A stretch of DNA of 51,921 nucleotides. Source: a bacterium (GTDB taxonomy: Bacteria; Pseudomonadota; Gammaproteobacteria; Burkholderiales; Thiobacillaceae). A model generated the notes under the pieces. The model was not told the origin of the DNA. It did not search any database and saw only the letters and a list, made by a program, of their open reading frames with translations. The stretch is taken from NCBI GenBank assembly GCA_009772925.1, contig WOUQ01000014.1:1-51921 (forward strand). The letters are read 5' to 3'. Positions 8,883 through 16,339 of this stretch are shown here, in pieces (within the stretch, counting starts at the first letter, position 1; the number at the start of each line of letters is the position of its first letter). Both the position numbers and the translations under genes were made by a program.

Positions 8883-9374
8883 TTGGATGATAGCGTGAGC
8901 GCCGCCTTCCGCCTGGACCTGCCCGACGAGGCCGCCACCCTGGCCCTGGGTGCCCGCCTGGCCCGTGTCTTGGCGCCCGGCCTGGCGATCTGGCTGCGCG
9001 GCGACCTGGGGGCGGGCAAGACCACGCTGACGCGCGGCCTGTTGCGGGAACTGGGTTTTACTGGACGCGTCAAGAGTCCGACCTATACTCTGGTTGAACT
9101 TTATAGTTTTCCGAGGTTTAATCTCTATCACTTTGATTTGTATCGCTTTGCAGACCCGGATGAATGGGAAGACGCGGGCTTCCGCGAATACTTCAATCCT
9201 GGCAGTGTCTGCTTGGTGGAATGGCCGGACAAAGGCGGTGGCCTGTTGCCCGCGCCGGATCTGGTGGTTGGTCTGGACTTTTGCGGGGGAACGGATGGTC
9301 GCTCGGTGCGCATCGAGGGGTACACGGAGGCCGGCGCGGCATGCGTCGCTCGGCTGAACGCCTCGCCGGCCTGA
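8883..9374 (+). CDS. tsaE: tRNA t6A biosynthesis ATPase TsaE
   Basis: The 163-residue P-loop protein matches TsaE, which partners TsaB/TsaD in making threonylcarbamoyl-adenosine 37 of tRNA. The Walker A motif is RGDLGAGKTTLTRGLL near residue 40, followed by SPTYTLVE and the family signature YHFDLYRF. The start is uncertain: TTG at 8883 or GTG at 8895, neither with a strong ribosome site. The gene overlaps the downstream amidase by 34 bases, the classic tsaE-amidase arrangement of proteobacteria. Confidence 0.93.
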   Translation: MDDSVSAAFRLDLPDEAATLALGARLARVLAPGLAIWLRGDLGAGKTTLTRGLLRELGFTGRVKSPTYTLVELYSFPRFNLYHFDLYRFADPDEWEDAGFREYFNPGSVCLVEWPDKGGGLLPAPDLVVGLDFCGGTDGRSVRIEGYTEAGAACVARLNASPA

Positions 9375-10627
9375 TTCTCGGCCTGCTCCTGCTGTGCGCC
9401 GGGGTGGTCCAGGCCGCCAGCGTCAAGGCCACGCGTCTGTGGCCGTCGCCGGAGTACAGTCGCATCACCGTGGAGGTGGACGCGGCCATCACTTTCAAGC
9501 ATTTCAGCCTGGCTAATCCCAACAGGCTGGTCATCGACCTGGAGGGAGTCAATCCCGAGGCCGCCCTTACCGACATCAGCTCGAAGGTGGTGCCGCAGGA
9601 CGCCTATATCGCCGGCATCCGCGTGGCCCTCAACCGGCCCGGCGTGACTCGCCTGGTGGTGGAACTGAAAACCGAGGCGCGGCCGCAGGTGTTCACCCTC
9701 AAGCCCATGGGTGATTACGGCCACAGGCTGGTGATCGACCTTTATCCCGCCTCCGCCGAAACCCTGGAAAGCCTGGTGGAGAACGCCATCGGCCGGGCCG
9801 AACGCAAGGCCGACGCGGCGACTGCCGGCGACAAGGCGGCGCAGGCCGCGGGCGCCACCCGGGATGCGCGCGGCAACGCCGCCGCCAGGGCCGCCCAGCC
9901 GGATTACGTGCGGCTCATCACCATCGCCATCGATCCCGGTCACGGCGGCGAGGATCCGGGCGCCATCGGCGCGAACGGTTCGCGCGAGAAGGACATCACC
10001 CTGTCCATCGCCCGCCGTCTGAAGGGCATGATCGACAAGACCGAGAACATGCGCGCCTACCTGACCCGCGACGGCGACTATTTCCTGCCCCTGCACGAGC
10101 GCGTCAACCGGGCGCGCAAGGTGCAGGCCGACCTGTTCGTATCGGTGCACGCCGACGCCTTCATCAAGCCACACGCCCGCGGCTCCTCGGTGTTCGCGCT
10201 GTCGGAGAAGGGCGCCACCTCCGCCGCGGCGCGATGGCTGGCGAAGCGGGAGAACGATGCCGACCTGATCGGCGGCGTCAACATCGCGGTGAAAGACGTA
10301 TACCTGAAGCAGACCCTCATCGACCTCTCGCAGACCGCGCAGATCGCCGACAGCCTGCGCGTGGGCAAGGCGGTGCTGGAGGAACTGGGCGGCATCAACC
10401 GGCTGCACAAGCCTCACGTGGAGCAGGCCGGCTTCGCCGTGCTGAAGGCGCCGGACATTCCCTCCATCCTGGTGGAGACCGCCTTCATCTCCAACCCGGA
10501 GGAGGAGAAGCGCCTCAACGACGAGGCCTACCAGGACCAAATGGCGCGCGCCATCGTCGACGGCATCAAGCGTTACTTCGAGAAGAATCCGCCCCTCGCC
10601 CGCAACAAGCTCGCGCAGAACTTGTGA
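9341..10627 (+). CDS. amiC: N-acetylmuramoyl-L-alanine amidase (AmiC/AmiB type)
   Basis: The 428-residue periplasmic zinc amidase cleaves septal peptidoglycan for daughter-cell separation. A signal peptide (MRRSAERLAGLILGLLLLCAGVVQA) precedes an AMIN domain at about residues 28-130, an alanine-rich linker, and the Amidase_3 domain from about residue 190. Zinc and catalytic residues appear in IDPGHGGEDPGAIG, SREKDITL, VSVHADAF and LVETAFISNPEEE. The ATG at 9341 gives the signal peptide directly and lies within the tsaE frame; earlier starts are shadows. AmiB versus AmiC cannot be settled here. Confidence 0.92.
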   Translation: MRRSAERLAGLILGLLLLCAGVVQAASVKATRLWPSPEYSRITVEVDAAITFKHFSLANPNRLVIDLEGVNPEAALTDISSKVVPQDAYIAGIRVALNRPGVTRLVVELKTEARPQVFTLKPMGDYGHRLVIDLYPASAETLESLVENAIGRAERKADAATAGDKAAQAAGATRDARGNAAARAAQPDYVRLITIAIDPGHGGEDPGAIGANGSREKDITLSIARRLKGMIDKTENMRAYLTRDGDYFLPLHERVNRARKVQADLFVSVHADAFIKPHARGSSVFALSEKGATSAAARWLAKRENDADLIGGVNIAVKDVYLKQTLIDLSQTAQIADSLRVGKAVLEELGGINRLHKPHVEQAGFAVLKAPDIPSILVETAFISNPEEEKRLNDEAYQDQMARAIVDGIKRYFEKNPPLARNKLAQNL

Positions 10628-10701
10628 AGCGCTTTCAACCGGGGGTGCGTGTCCGCGCGCGGCTCCGTTACCATGCCGGTTCCGCCTGACGATCCGCAAG
10701 C

Positions 10702-11940
10702 GTGGAAACCTACCGCATTCCCCTCGACGCCATAGGCATGGCCAGCACCTCCCCGGAGCCCGGTGAACCGCCCGGAGCCGGCGGGGAGGGCGGCGATCGC
10801 CTGCCGGTCATCGAGGTGCTGGCGGAAATCGCCAGCAGCATGAGCGCGGAAGCCGACACCGAACAGATGCTCATGCGCTTCCTGGAAATCATGGTGCGCA
10901 TTTCCAGGGCCAAGGCCGGCGCGGTGCGCGTGCTCACCGCGGACGGCGCCCACCTGCGCATGGTGGGTTCCATCGGGCTTTCCCCCGCGCTGGTGGAAAA
11001 GGAGCGCTACGTGCCGCTCGAATGCGGCATCTGCGGCAAGGCCACGCTCACCCAGTCCTCGCAAAGCGAAAGCGTCATGGAGGTGTGCCAGAAGCAGGTG
11101 CGCCACATCTATTTCGCCCAGCATTGCAGCACGGTGTATGCCGTGCCCCTGCGCTACAAGGGCAAGGTGATGGGGGTGTACAACATCTTTCTGGACCACC
11201 CCGAGCCCCTGCCGAGCGACATCCGCACCTTGTTCAACTCGATCAGCGAACACCTGGGCATGGCCCTGGAGAACACCCGTCTGACGCGGGAGAACATGCG
11301 CATCTCGCTGATGAACGAGCGCACCATGCTGGCCAACCAGATCCACGATTCCCTGGCGCAGACCCTGGCCTACGCGAAGATGCGCCTGTCGGTGCTCAAC
11401 GAGGCCTTTGCCGAGGGCGATCAGGACCGCGCCAACCGCTACCTGGGCGATGTCGAGGAGGCGGTGGATATGGCCTATTCGGAACTGCGCAACCTCATCA
11501 CCCAGTTCCGCGACCGCATCGATCCGCGCGGTCTGGTGCCGGCACTGCAGGAGATGGCGGAGAGCTTCAGCAAGAAGGCCAACGCCGACGTCGATTTCCT
11601 CAACGTGGCGCAGGACGTGGTGCTGACCCCCGAGGAGGAAATCCAGGTCTTCCACATCATCCAGGAAGCGCTCTACAACATCTGCAAGCACTCCCGCGCC
11701 CGCCACGTGGTGGTGACCCTGGATCTGCATGAAAAGCAGTACGTGGTGAACGTGGCGGACGACGGTGTGGGTCTGGTTTCCCACGCCACCACCGACATGG
11801 GCAAGAGTTTCGGTCTCACCATCATGCGCGAACGTGCCGCCAAGCTGGGCGGGCGCCTCACCATCGAAAGCCGGCCGGCGGGCGGCACCATCGTCCGGCT
11901 GAGCTTCCCGGCTCGCCAGGGCATCGAGGAGAAATCTTGA
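10702..11940 (+). CDS. Soluble NarX-like histidine kinase with cysteine-rich GAF domain
   Basis: The 412-residue kinase has no membrane segment. A GAF domain (about residues 35-195) is followed by a HisKA_3 dimerisation domain with the phospho-acceptor H215 in NQIHDSLAQTLAYAK and a HATPase domain (NICKHSRA, NVADDGVGL, GLTIMRERAAKLGGRL). The GAF domain contains four cysteines, C108, C111, C129 and C142, spaced as C-x2-C-x17-C-x12-C, which could ligate a metal or Fe-S cluster; that is inference. The GTG at 10702 is the first start, with ATG at 10738 as alternative. The partner regulator overlaps its stop. Confidence 0.85.
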   Translation: METYRIPLDAIGMASTSPEPGEPPGAGGEGGDRLPVIEVLAEIASSMSAEADTEQMLMRFLEIMVRISRAKAGAVRVLTADGAHLRMVGSIGLSPALVEKERYVPLECGICGKATLTQSSQSESVMEVCQKQVRHIYFAQHCSTVYAVPLRYKGKVMGVYNIFLDHPEPLPSDIRTLFNSISEHLGMALENTRLTRENMRISLMNERTMLANQIHDSLAQTLAYAKMRLSVLNEAFAEGDQDRANRYLGDVEEAVDMAYSELRNLITQFRDRIDPRGLVPALQEMAESFSKKANADVDFLNVAQDVVLTPEEEIQVFHIIQEALYNICKHSRARHVVVTLDLHEKQYVVNVADDGVGLVSHATTDMGKSFGLTIMRERAAKLGGRLTIESRPAGGTIVRLSFPARQGIEEKS

Positions 11941-12593
11941 GCCGATTGAGCATCGTCCTGGTGGACGACCACACCCTGTTCCGCAAGGGCCTGGCCGAAC
12001 TCCTGGAAAGTCAGGGCGCGGTCAATGTCTCCGCCATCACCGGCAACCCGGCCGAAGTCTCCGATCTGCTGCGGGAGAAGACGCCGGACGTGCTGATCCT
12101 CGATCTCAACATCGGCGGCACCGACGGTATCCAGGTGATGCAGGCCCTGCGCGCCGAGGGCCATGACCTGCCGGTGCTCATCCTCACCGTCAGCGAGGCG
12201 GAGGAGGACATGGCGCGCGCCCTGCGCAATGGTGCCAAGGGTTACCTGCTGAAAAGCATGGAGCCGGACGAGGTGGTGGATGCCATCATTCGCGCCGCCC
12301 GCGGCGAGACCGTGGTGGCGCCGGGGATGACCGCGAAGCTGGTGCGCATGCTAGACAACAAGGGCAACAGCGCCACCTCCCTGCTGGAATCGCTGACGCA
12401 GCGCGAGCGGGAAATCCTTTCCCACCTGGCCAAGGGCGAGAGCAACAAGGCCATCGCCCGGCAACTCGACATCAGCTACGACACGGTGAAGCTGCACGTG
12501 CGCCACATCCTCGCCAAGCTGAATCTGTCCTCGCGGGTGGAGGCGGCGGTGTTCGCTGTGGAGCACAAGCTGGGGCCGGGCGGCAAGGGCTGA
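11937..12593 (+). CDS. NarL/FixJ-family response regulator
   Basis: The 218-residue regulator has a receiver domain (DD at residues 10-11, phospho-acceptor D56 in LILDLNIGG, K in YLLKSMEPDE) and a C-terminal LuxR-type helix-turn-helix (LTQREREILSHLAKGESNKAIARQLDIS, then VKLHVRHILAKLNLSSR). It starts with TTG overlapping the kinase TGA stop, so the two are translationally coupled as one two-component system. Target genes are unknown. Its nearness to the sulfur genes at 12.6-30 kb invites but does not prove a link. Confidence 0.9.
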   Translation: MSRLSIVLVDDHTLFRKGLAELLESQGAVNVSAITGNPAEVSDLLREKTPDVLILDLNIGGTDGIQVMQALRAEGHDLPVLILTVSEAEEDMARALRNGAKGYLLKSMEPDEVVDAIIRAARGETVVAPGMTAKLVRMLDNKGNSATSLLESLTQREREILSHLAKGESNKAIARQLDISYDTVKLHVRHILAKLNLSSRVEAAVFAVEHKLGPGGKG

Positions 12594-12629
12594 GTTTCCC
12601 CGCCCCACTCCCTACCCACCGCCCCGCAC

Positions 12630-13559
12630 TCAATCCCGCAGGTTGCGCAGGTGGTCGTGGTAGCGGGCGCGGTAGAGCAGGCGCCGATGCCCGGGCCGGT
12701 CGGTGAAGCCGGAGCGGGTGTGCAGCACGTTGTTGCAGATCAGGCCCATACCGGGCTGGAGCTTGAGGGTGAAGGTGCCGAAGGGCCGGCTGGCCAGTAA
12801 CTCCTCCAGCGCATGCAGCGCCGCCTGGGTGGCGGCATCCTGTTTCCAGGCGATGCTCTTGGTGCGCGCCGTGTAGCGCAGGTGCAGCAGCCCCTGATCG
12901 ACGCAGAAGGCGGGCCCGACTTCGTCTTCGCGGGCCACGCCGATCTCGTCCACCCGCGCCGGGATGGTCATGGCGTCTTCCGCCATGAGCGCGCGGATGT
13001 GCGCCGGATTGGCGTCGCGCAGGGCGATGTAGGCCAGTTCGTGGTCCATCAGGTCGTTCTCGCCACCCTCGTCCGCCTGCCGCACACAGTGCAGGGTCAT
13101 GGCCCAGATGCGCCGCTTAGGCGGGTTGTAGTAGCCGTCGGTGTGCCAGCGGATGCGGTGGTGCGTGTAGGGGATGTAGTCGCCGCGCTTGCCGGGGTCG
13201 GCGCCCGGCGCGCGACCGGCAGGGTCGCTGGTGTCTTCGTCACGCGGAGTCAGGCTGGAGATGCCGTCCTCGTCGGCGAGCCAGTTGGCGTCCAGATGGC
13301 TGAGGCCGAACTGGGCGGAGAGCAGGCGGGGGCCGTCCTTGTCCTCGGTTTCTCCCAGGTCGGTGGCGTAGATGGCCATGTTGGTCTTGGCGATCAGGCG
13401 CCAGATTGCGCGGTATTCGTCGTCGGCGAGACGTCTCGGGTCTTTCACCGGGACGATGAGTTCCTCGGCCCGGGTCGGATAGCCGGCCAGCTTGGCCTCG
13501 CGCCAGGCCTGGTAGCCGGTTTCGTTGTCAGGGTGGAACGGGCTGTCGATCGGAATCAA
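12630..13559 (-). CDS. TauD/TfdA-family Fe(II)/2-oxoglutarate dioxygenase
   Basis: The 309-residue protein carries the facial triad of this family: H139 and D141 in WHTDGYYNPP and H280 in NNVLHTRSGF, with an arginine pair shortly after (R292/R293) positioned to bind 2-oxoglutarate. Relatives oxidise sulfonates such as taurine or other small acids, but the substrate here is not evident. A TTG start at 13559 follows the upstream gene's stop by seven bases, and no ATG exists before residue 61. It is the last gene of the six-gene cluster divergent from dsr, and convergent with the response regulator. Confidence 0.82.
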   Translation of the reverse strand: MIPIDSPFHPDNETGYQAWREAKLAGYPTRAEELIVPVKDPRRLADDEYRAIWRLIAKTNMAIYATDLGETEDKDGPRLLSAQFGLSHLDANWLADEDGISSLTPRDEDTSDPAGRAPGADPGKRGDYIPYTHHRIRWHTDGYYNPPKRRIWAMTLHCVRQADEGGENDLMDHELAYIALRDANPAHIRALMAEDAMTIPARVDEIGVAREDEVGPAFCVDQGLLHLRYTARTKSIAWKQDAATQAALHALEELLASRPFGTFTLKLQPGMGLICNNVLHTRSGFTDRPGHRRLLYRARYHDHLRNLRD

Positions 13560-13566
13560 GGCCGAC

Positions 13567-14145
13567 TCACTGGGCGGATGCGGGTGGGTAGAACCCGTCC
13601 ATGTTCTTCTTCACCATGCCCATCATTTCCGGCACCTCGATGTCCATGAGCTGGTCCTGGATCCAGGTCTGGTCGGTTTTCTCCATGCCCTCCCGGATCA
13701 TCAGGGAGAGGAAGCGCAGGGCCTGGAAGCTGGCCTTGTCCTCGGGAAATTCGAACTCGGAATAATCCGACATGCGGCGGTTGAGCAGGTCGATGTAGCC
13801 GTCCTGGTAGTCGTAGTCCGGGTCCGTCTTGCCGTCGGTCATGTCCAGGATGTTCTGCTCCATGATTTCCGCCAGGCGCACGCCGACGGCGCTGACCAGG
13901 TTCTGGCGCTTGCTGTCGTCCATGCGTTCGAAGGCCAGGCGATCGACGTAATGAGTCAGGAAGCAGCTAAGTTCGCCGATGATCTTGAAGCCGCGTTCGG
14001 GGGTGACGATGTCGAAATTGGCCTTGGACAGGTTGTCGACGGCCTTGTCGGCCAGGCGCCAGATGGTCGAGGCCAGCACCGTGGCGACTTCCTCGGCGGG
14101 GCGCTCGCCTTCCTTCTTGAACCAGACGGTTTTTGCGCGCAGCAC
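13567..14145 (-). CDS. Unknown helical protein in the dsr-divergent cluster
   Basis: I do not recognise this 192-residue protein. It is rich in charged residues and predicted helices, lacks a signal peptide or membrane segment, and has a single cysteine (in GELSCFLTHYVDRLAFERMDD). An acidic tyrosine-rich stretch (TDPDYDYQDGYIDLLNRR) lies in the middle. The GTG at 14145 is preceded by GGAG with a seven-base spacer and begins two bases after the stop of the rhodanese gene, so I prefer it to the ATG at 14190. Its tight placement between the rhodanese and dioxygenase genes implies a shared transcript. Confidence 0.75.
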   Translation of the reverse strand: MLRAKTVWFKKEGERPAEEVATVLASTIWRLADKAVDNLSKANFDIVTPERGFKIIGELSCFLTHYVDRLAFERMDDSKRQNLVSAVGVRLAEIMEQNILDMTDGKTDPDYDYQDGYIDLLNRRMSDYSEFEFPEDKASFQALRFLSLMIREGMEKTDQTWIQDQLMDIEVPEMMGMVKKNMDGFYPPASAQ

Positions 14146-14147
14146 GT

Positions 14148-14996
14148 TTATTCTCCGGTGGCGACGGGCCGCGAGGGATCGCGGATCCACTCGCTCCAGG
14201 AGCCGGGGTAGAGGCGGGAACCGGGCAGGCCGGCGATTTCCATGGCCAGCAGGTTATGGCAGGCGGTGACGCCGGAGCCGCAGGTGTGAATGACCTGCCA
14301 GGGCGCGCGGCCCTTCAGCAGGGCCTGGAAGTTCTCGCGCAGGGCTTCCGGCGGCAGGTAGGTGCCGTCGATGTCCAGGTTTTCCTCGAAGGACCAGTTG
14401 ATGGAGCCGGGGATGTGCCCGGCGACCGGGTCCAGGGGTTCGAACTCGCCGCTGAAGCGGCGCTCCGGGCGGGCGTCGATGATGAGGGCGTCGGCAGTTT
14501 GCGAGGCGCGCAGCACGGTGTCGGCGTCGACGATCTGGCTGGGCTCGGGCAGGCAGGCGCAACTACCGCGCCGGCTATCCGGCACTTCGGCGGTGACCGG
14601 GCGTTTTTCGCGCTGCCACTTGGGGTAGCCGCCGTCCAGCAGGGCGACGCCGGGGTGGCCCAGCCAGCGCAGCATCCACCACATGCGCACGGCCATGGCG
14701 CCATAGCTGTCGTCGTAGACCACCACCTGCTTGTTGACGCCGACGCCCCAGCGGCAGACCTTCTCGGCGAAGGCCATCGGCTCCGGCAGGGGATGGCGGC
14801 CGGTGATCTCGGTGATGGGTGCCGACAGGTCGTCGTCCAGATGGACGTAGCGGGCGCCGGGGATGTGGTGTTTCCCGTAGGCTTCCCGGCCCGCGTTGGG
14901 GTCGGTCAGGGTGAAGCGGCAGTCGAACACGATCCAGTTGGGATCGTCGAGATGGGCCGCGAGATCTTCGGTGGTGACGAGGGTATTGGAAAACAT
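14148..14996 (-). CDS. sseA: Two-domain rhodanese, 3-mercaptopyruvate/thiosulfate sulfurtransferase
   Basis: The 282-residue protein has tandem rhodanese domains. The N-terminal domain (FDCRFTLTDPNAGREAYGKHHIPGARYVHLDD) lacks a catalytic cysteine loop, and the C-terminal domain carries the active site CGSGVTACHN. The CGSGVTA loop is typical of mercaptopyruvate sulfurtransferases. It would transfer sulfane sulfur to an acceptor such as a DsrC-like or DsrE-like protein; that is inference from the neighbourhood. No convincing ribosome site precedes the ATG at 14996; a palindromic element lies just upstream. Confidence 0.88.
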   Translation of the reverse strand: MFSNTLVTTEDLAAHLDDPNWIVFDCRFTLTDPNAGREAYGKHHIPGARYVHLDDDLSAPITEITGRHPLPEPMAFAEKVCRWGVGVNKQVVVYDDSYGAMAVRMWWMLRWLGHPGVALLDGGYPKWQREKRPVTAEVPDSRRGSCACLPEPSQIVDADTVLRASQTADALIIDARPERRFSGEFEPLDPVAGHIPGSINWSFEENLDIDGTYLPPEALRENFQALLKGRAPWQVIHTCGSGVTACHNLLAMEIAGLPGSRLYPGSWSEWIRDPSRPVATGE

Positions 14997-15004
14997 GGTG
15001 AGGG

Positions 15005-15053
15005 GTGAGGCGGAAAAGGGGGGGAGGCATGCGCCTCCCGCCTATCGCCTCAC
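15005..15053. repeat. REP-like palindromic element
   Basis: A 49-bp element has outer arms GTGAGGCG and CGCCTCAC and an inner perfect hairpin GGGAGGC-ATGC-GCCTCCC. It fills the gap between the RspA gene and the rhodanese gene. The GTGAGGCG word recurs in the element at 29361-29409. It may act as a transcript-stabilising or attenuating hairpin inside the operon. Confidence 0.6.
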
Positions 15054-15057
15054 GGGA

Positions 15058-15390
15058 TCAATATCCGCCCTTGCCGAAAGGCTTGGTCAGGCCGGCCACC
15101 TTGGCGGCCTGGCGGTTGGGCTGCAGGGGGAAGAGTTCATAGAGCTTCTTCTTCCAGTCCATGCCTTCGATTTCCTCGTCCAGTTCCGCCACCATGTTGC
15201 GGAAGTTCGGCGTGTGGCCGTCTTCCTGGTACTTGCGGCGCATGTAGTTGATGATCTGCCAGTGCTCGTCGGTCAGCGTGATGCCTTCGGCCTCGGCGAT
15301 GACGGGGACGATCTCGTCGCTGAAATTGGCTTCCAGCAGGAAACCATCGTCATCCACTTCCAGTTCTTCGCCGTTCAAAACGTATCCCAC
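15058..15390 (-). CDS. rspA: Cysteine-less DsrC paralogue (RspA type)
   Basis: The 110-residue protein is a clear DsrC/TusE homologue (EELEVDDDGFLLE, TDEHWQIINYMRRKYQEDG, KLYELFPLQPNRQ) but lacks both redox cysteines of the C-terminal arm. The position equal to DsrC C99 is A96 and that equal to C110 is K107, and the arm ends FGKGGY. Such proteins have been described as regulatory sulfur-related proteins (RspA) and cannot carry persulfide or trisulfide sulfur. The GTG at 15390 has a good GGAGAG ribosome site. A full DsrC is encoded 5 kb away in the dsr operon. Confidence 0.88.
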   Translation of the reverse strand: MGYVLNGEELEVDDDGFLLEANFSDEIVPVIAEAEGITLTDEHWQIINYMRRKYQEDGHTPNFRNMVAELDEEIEGMDWKKKLYELFPLQPNRQAAKVAGLTKPFGKGGY

Positions 15391-15442
15391 GGTTCTCTCC
15401 TATCAGACAAGTTGAAAATAACGTGTGCGGCGGCCGGATCGC

Positions 15443-16096
15443 TCAGCCGCCGCCCACTTCCTTGATGGATTTGTGCGGCACGAAGATGCCGCAGCCGTAA
15501 CCACGATGCAGGCCCAGACCGCGTTCCTGCACGGTCAGCGATTGCAGCAGACTGATATCGTGCAACATCAGGCTGAAGCCGCCAATAACCCCATTGGGGG
15601 TGTGCATGTCGCGCCGCTTGCCCGGGATCAGGCCGGCGCGGATGTCCATGGCCTCCAGTTCCCGCCGCGCCGCCTCGATGAAGGCCGCTTCATCGATGCT
15701 GCCCAGGTCGACGAAGTGGGCGTAGAGCGTGGCAAAGGGGGTCAGGGGCTTTTCCTTCACGGCGCCGATCAGGAGTTCGCCGGCGCCGGGATCGATACTG
15801 CGACCCTGCAGGGCGTGGGCCTCGGCAATGCGCTCGATGGGCAGGCGCAACACCAGCTTCACGCGCCGATTGATGACCAGGTTGGCATTGCGGCCGCTGG
15901 GTGCGCCGTGCACCGGATGCACGCCCGCCTCCGGCAGTTCCCGCAGCCAGGGCAGGTGTCGGGCCAGGGCTTCGAACAGGGCGTAGCCGTGGTCCTGAGG
16001 AAGCTCGAAGCCACTCAGGTCGAACTGGATCTCGCGGAATTTGGCGATGTGCTCGAAGTCCTTGATGGCTTCCCATTCCGGGCTGTACATGCGCAT
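15443..16096 (-). CDS. Cas6/Cmx6-family (type I-MYXAN Cas6-like) RNA-binding protein
   Basis: The 217-residue product resembles the Cmx6 variant of Cas6, a RAMP-fold RNA endonuclease family. It has the N-terminal ELPQDHGYALFEALARHLPWL segment with H36, GVHPVHGAPSG, a LVLRLPIERI strand, GGFSLMLHDIS, and the C-terminal glycine-rich loop QERGLGLHRGYGCGIFVPHK (residues 190-209). The family match is from memory of its pattern; RNA cleavage is not shown. No CRISPR array or other cas gene is present, and the neighbours are sulfur-related, so a non-CRISPR role is likely. It starts three bases after the 79-aa gene ends. Confidence 0.75.
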   Translation of the reverse strand: MRMYSPEWEAIKDFEHIAKFREIQFDLSGFELPQDHGYALFEALARHLPWLRELPEAGVHPVHGAPSGRNANLVINRRVKLVLRLPIERIAEAHALQGRSIDPGAGELLIGAVKEKPLTPFATLYAHFVDLGSIDEAAFIEAARRELEAMDIRAGLIPGKRRDMHTPNGVIGGFSLMLHDISLLQSLTVQERGLGLHRGYGCGIFVPHKSIKEVGGG

Positions 16097-16099
16097 GGG

Positions 16100-16339
16100 T
16101 CAGGTCTCCCCGTTGGTCGGCGACGCGGTGTCCAGGGGGGGGGCCCACTTGAGCATTTCCTCGGCCCAGTAGCGCGCGGTGACCGGATCGATGTCGAAGA
16201 TCGTGAAGCGCGCGCCACGCTCGCGGATGCGCAGCCGCAGCATGGGCGTGCCTCCCGCCTCGTAGCGCACGTCCTGAAATTCGATTTCCTGGTTGCCATA
16301 AGGATTTCTGAACTTCGCAAGCGAGGTGATCTGGTCCAT
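16100..16339 (-). CDS. Small unknown protein heading the dsr-divergent cluster
   Basis: This 79-residue protein is not recognised. It looks like a small alpha/beta domain (FRNPYGNQEIEFQDVRYEAGG, then MLRLRIRERGARFTIFDIDPVTARYWAEEMLKWA) with no cysteine and no signal peptide. It is the first gene of the minus-strand cluster and shares the 263-bp divergent control region with dsrA. The stop lies three bases before the Cas6-like ATG, so the two are almost certainly co-expressed. The arginine-rich strand could bind nucleic acid, but this is speculative. Confidence 0.7.
   Translation of the reverse strand: MDQITSLAKFRNPYGNQEIEFQDVRYEAGGTPMLRLRIRERGARFTIFDIDPVTARYWAEEMLKWAPPLDTASPTNGET

Noticed and set aside
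15443-16339. A CRISPR-Cas locus suggested by the Cas6-like gene
   Set aside because: No tandem direct repeats with spacers and no other cas genes are visible anywhere in the window.
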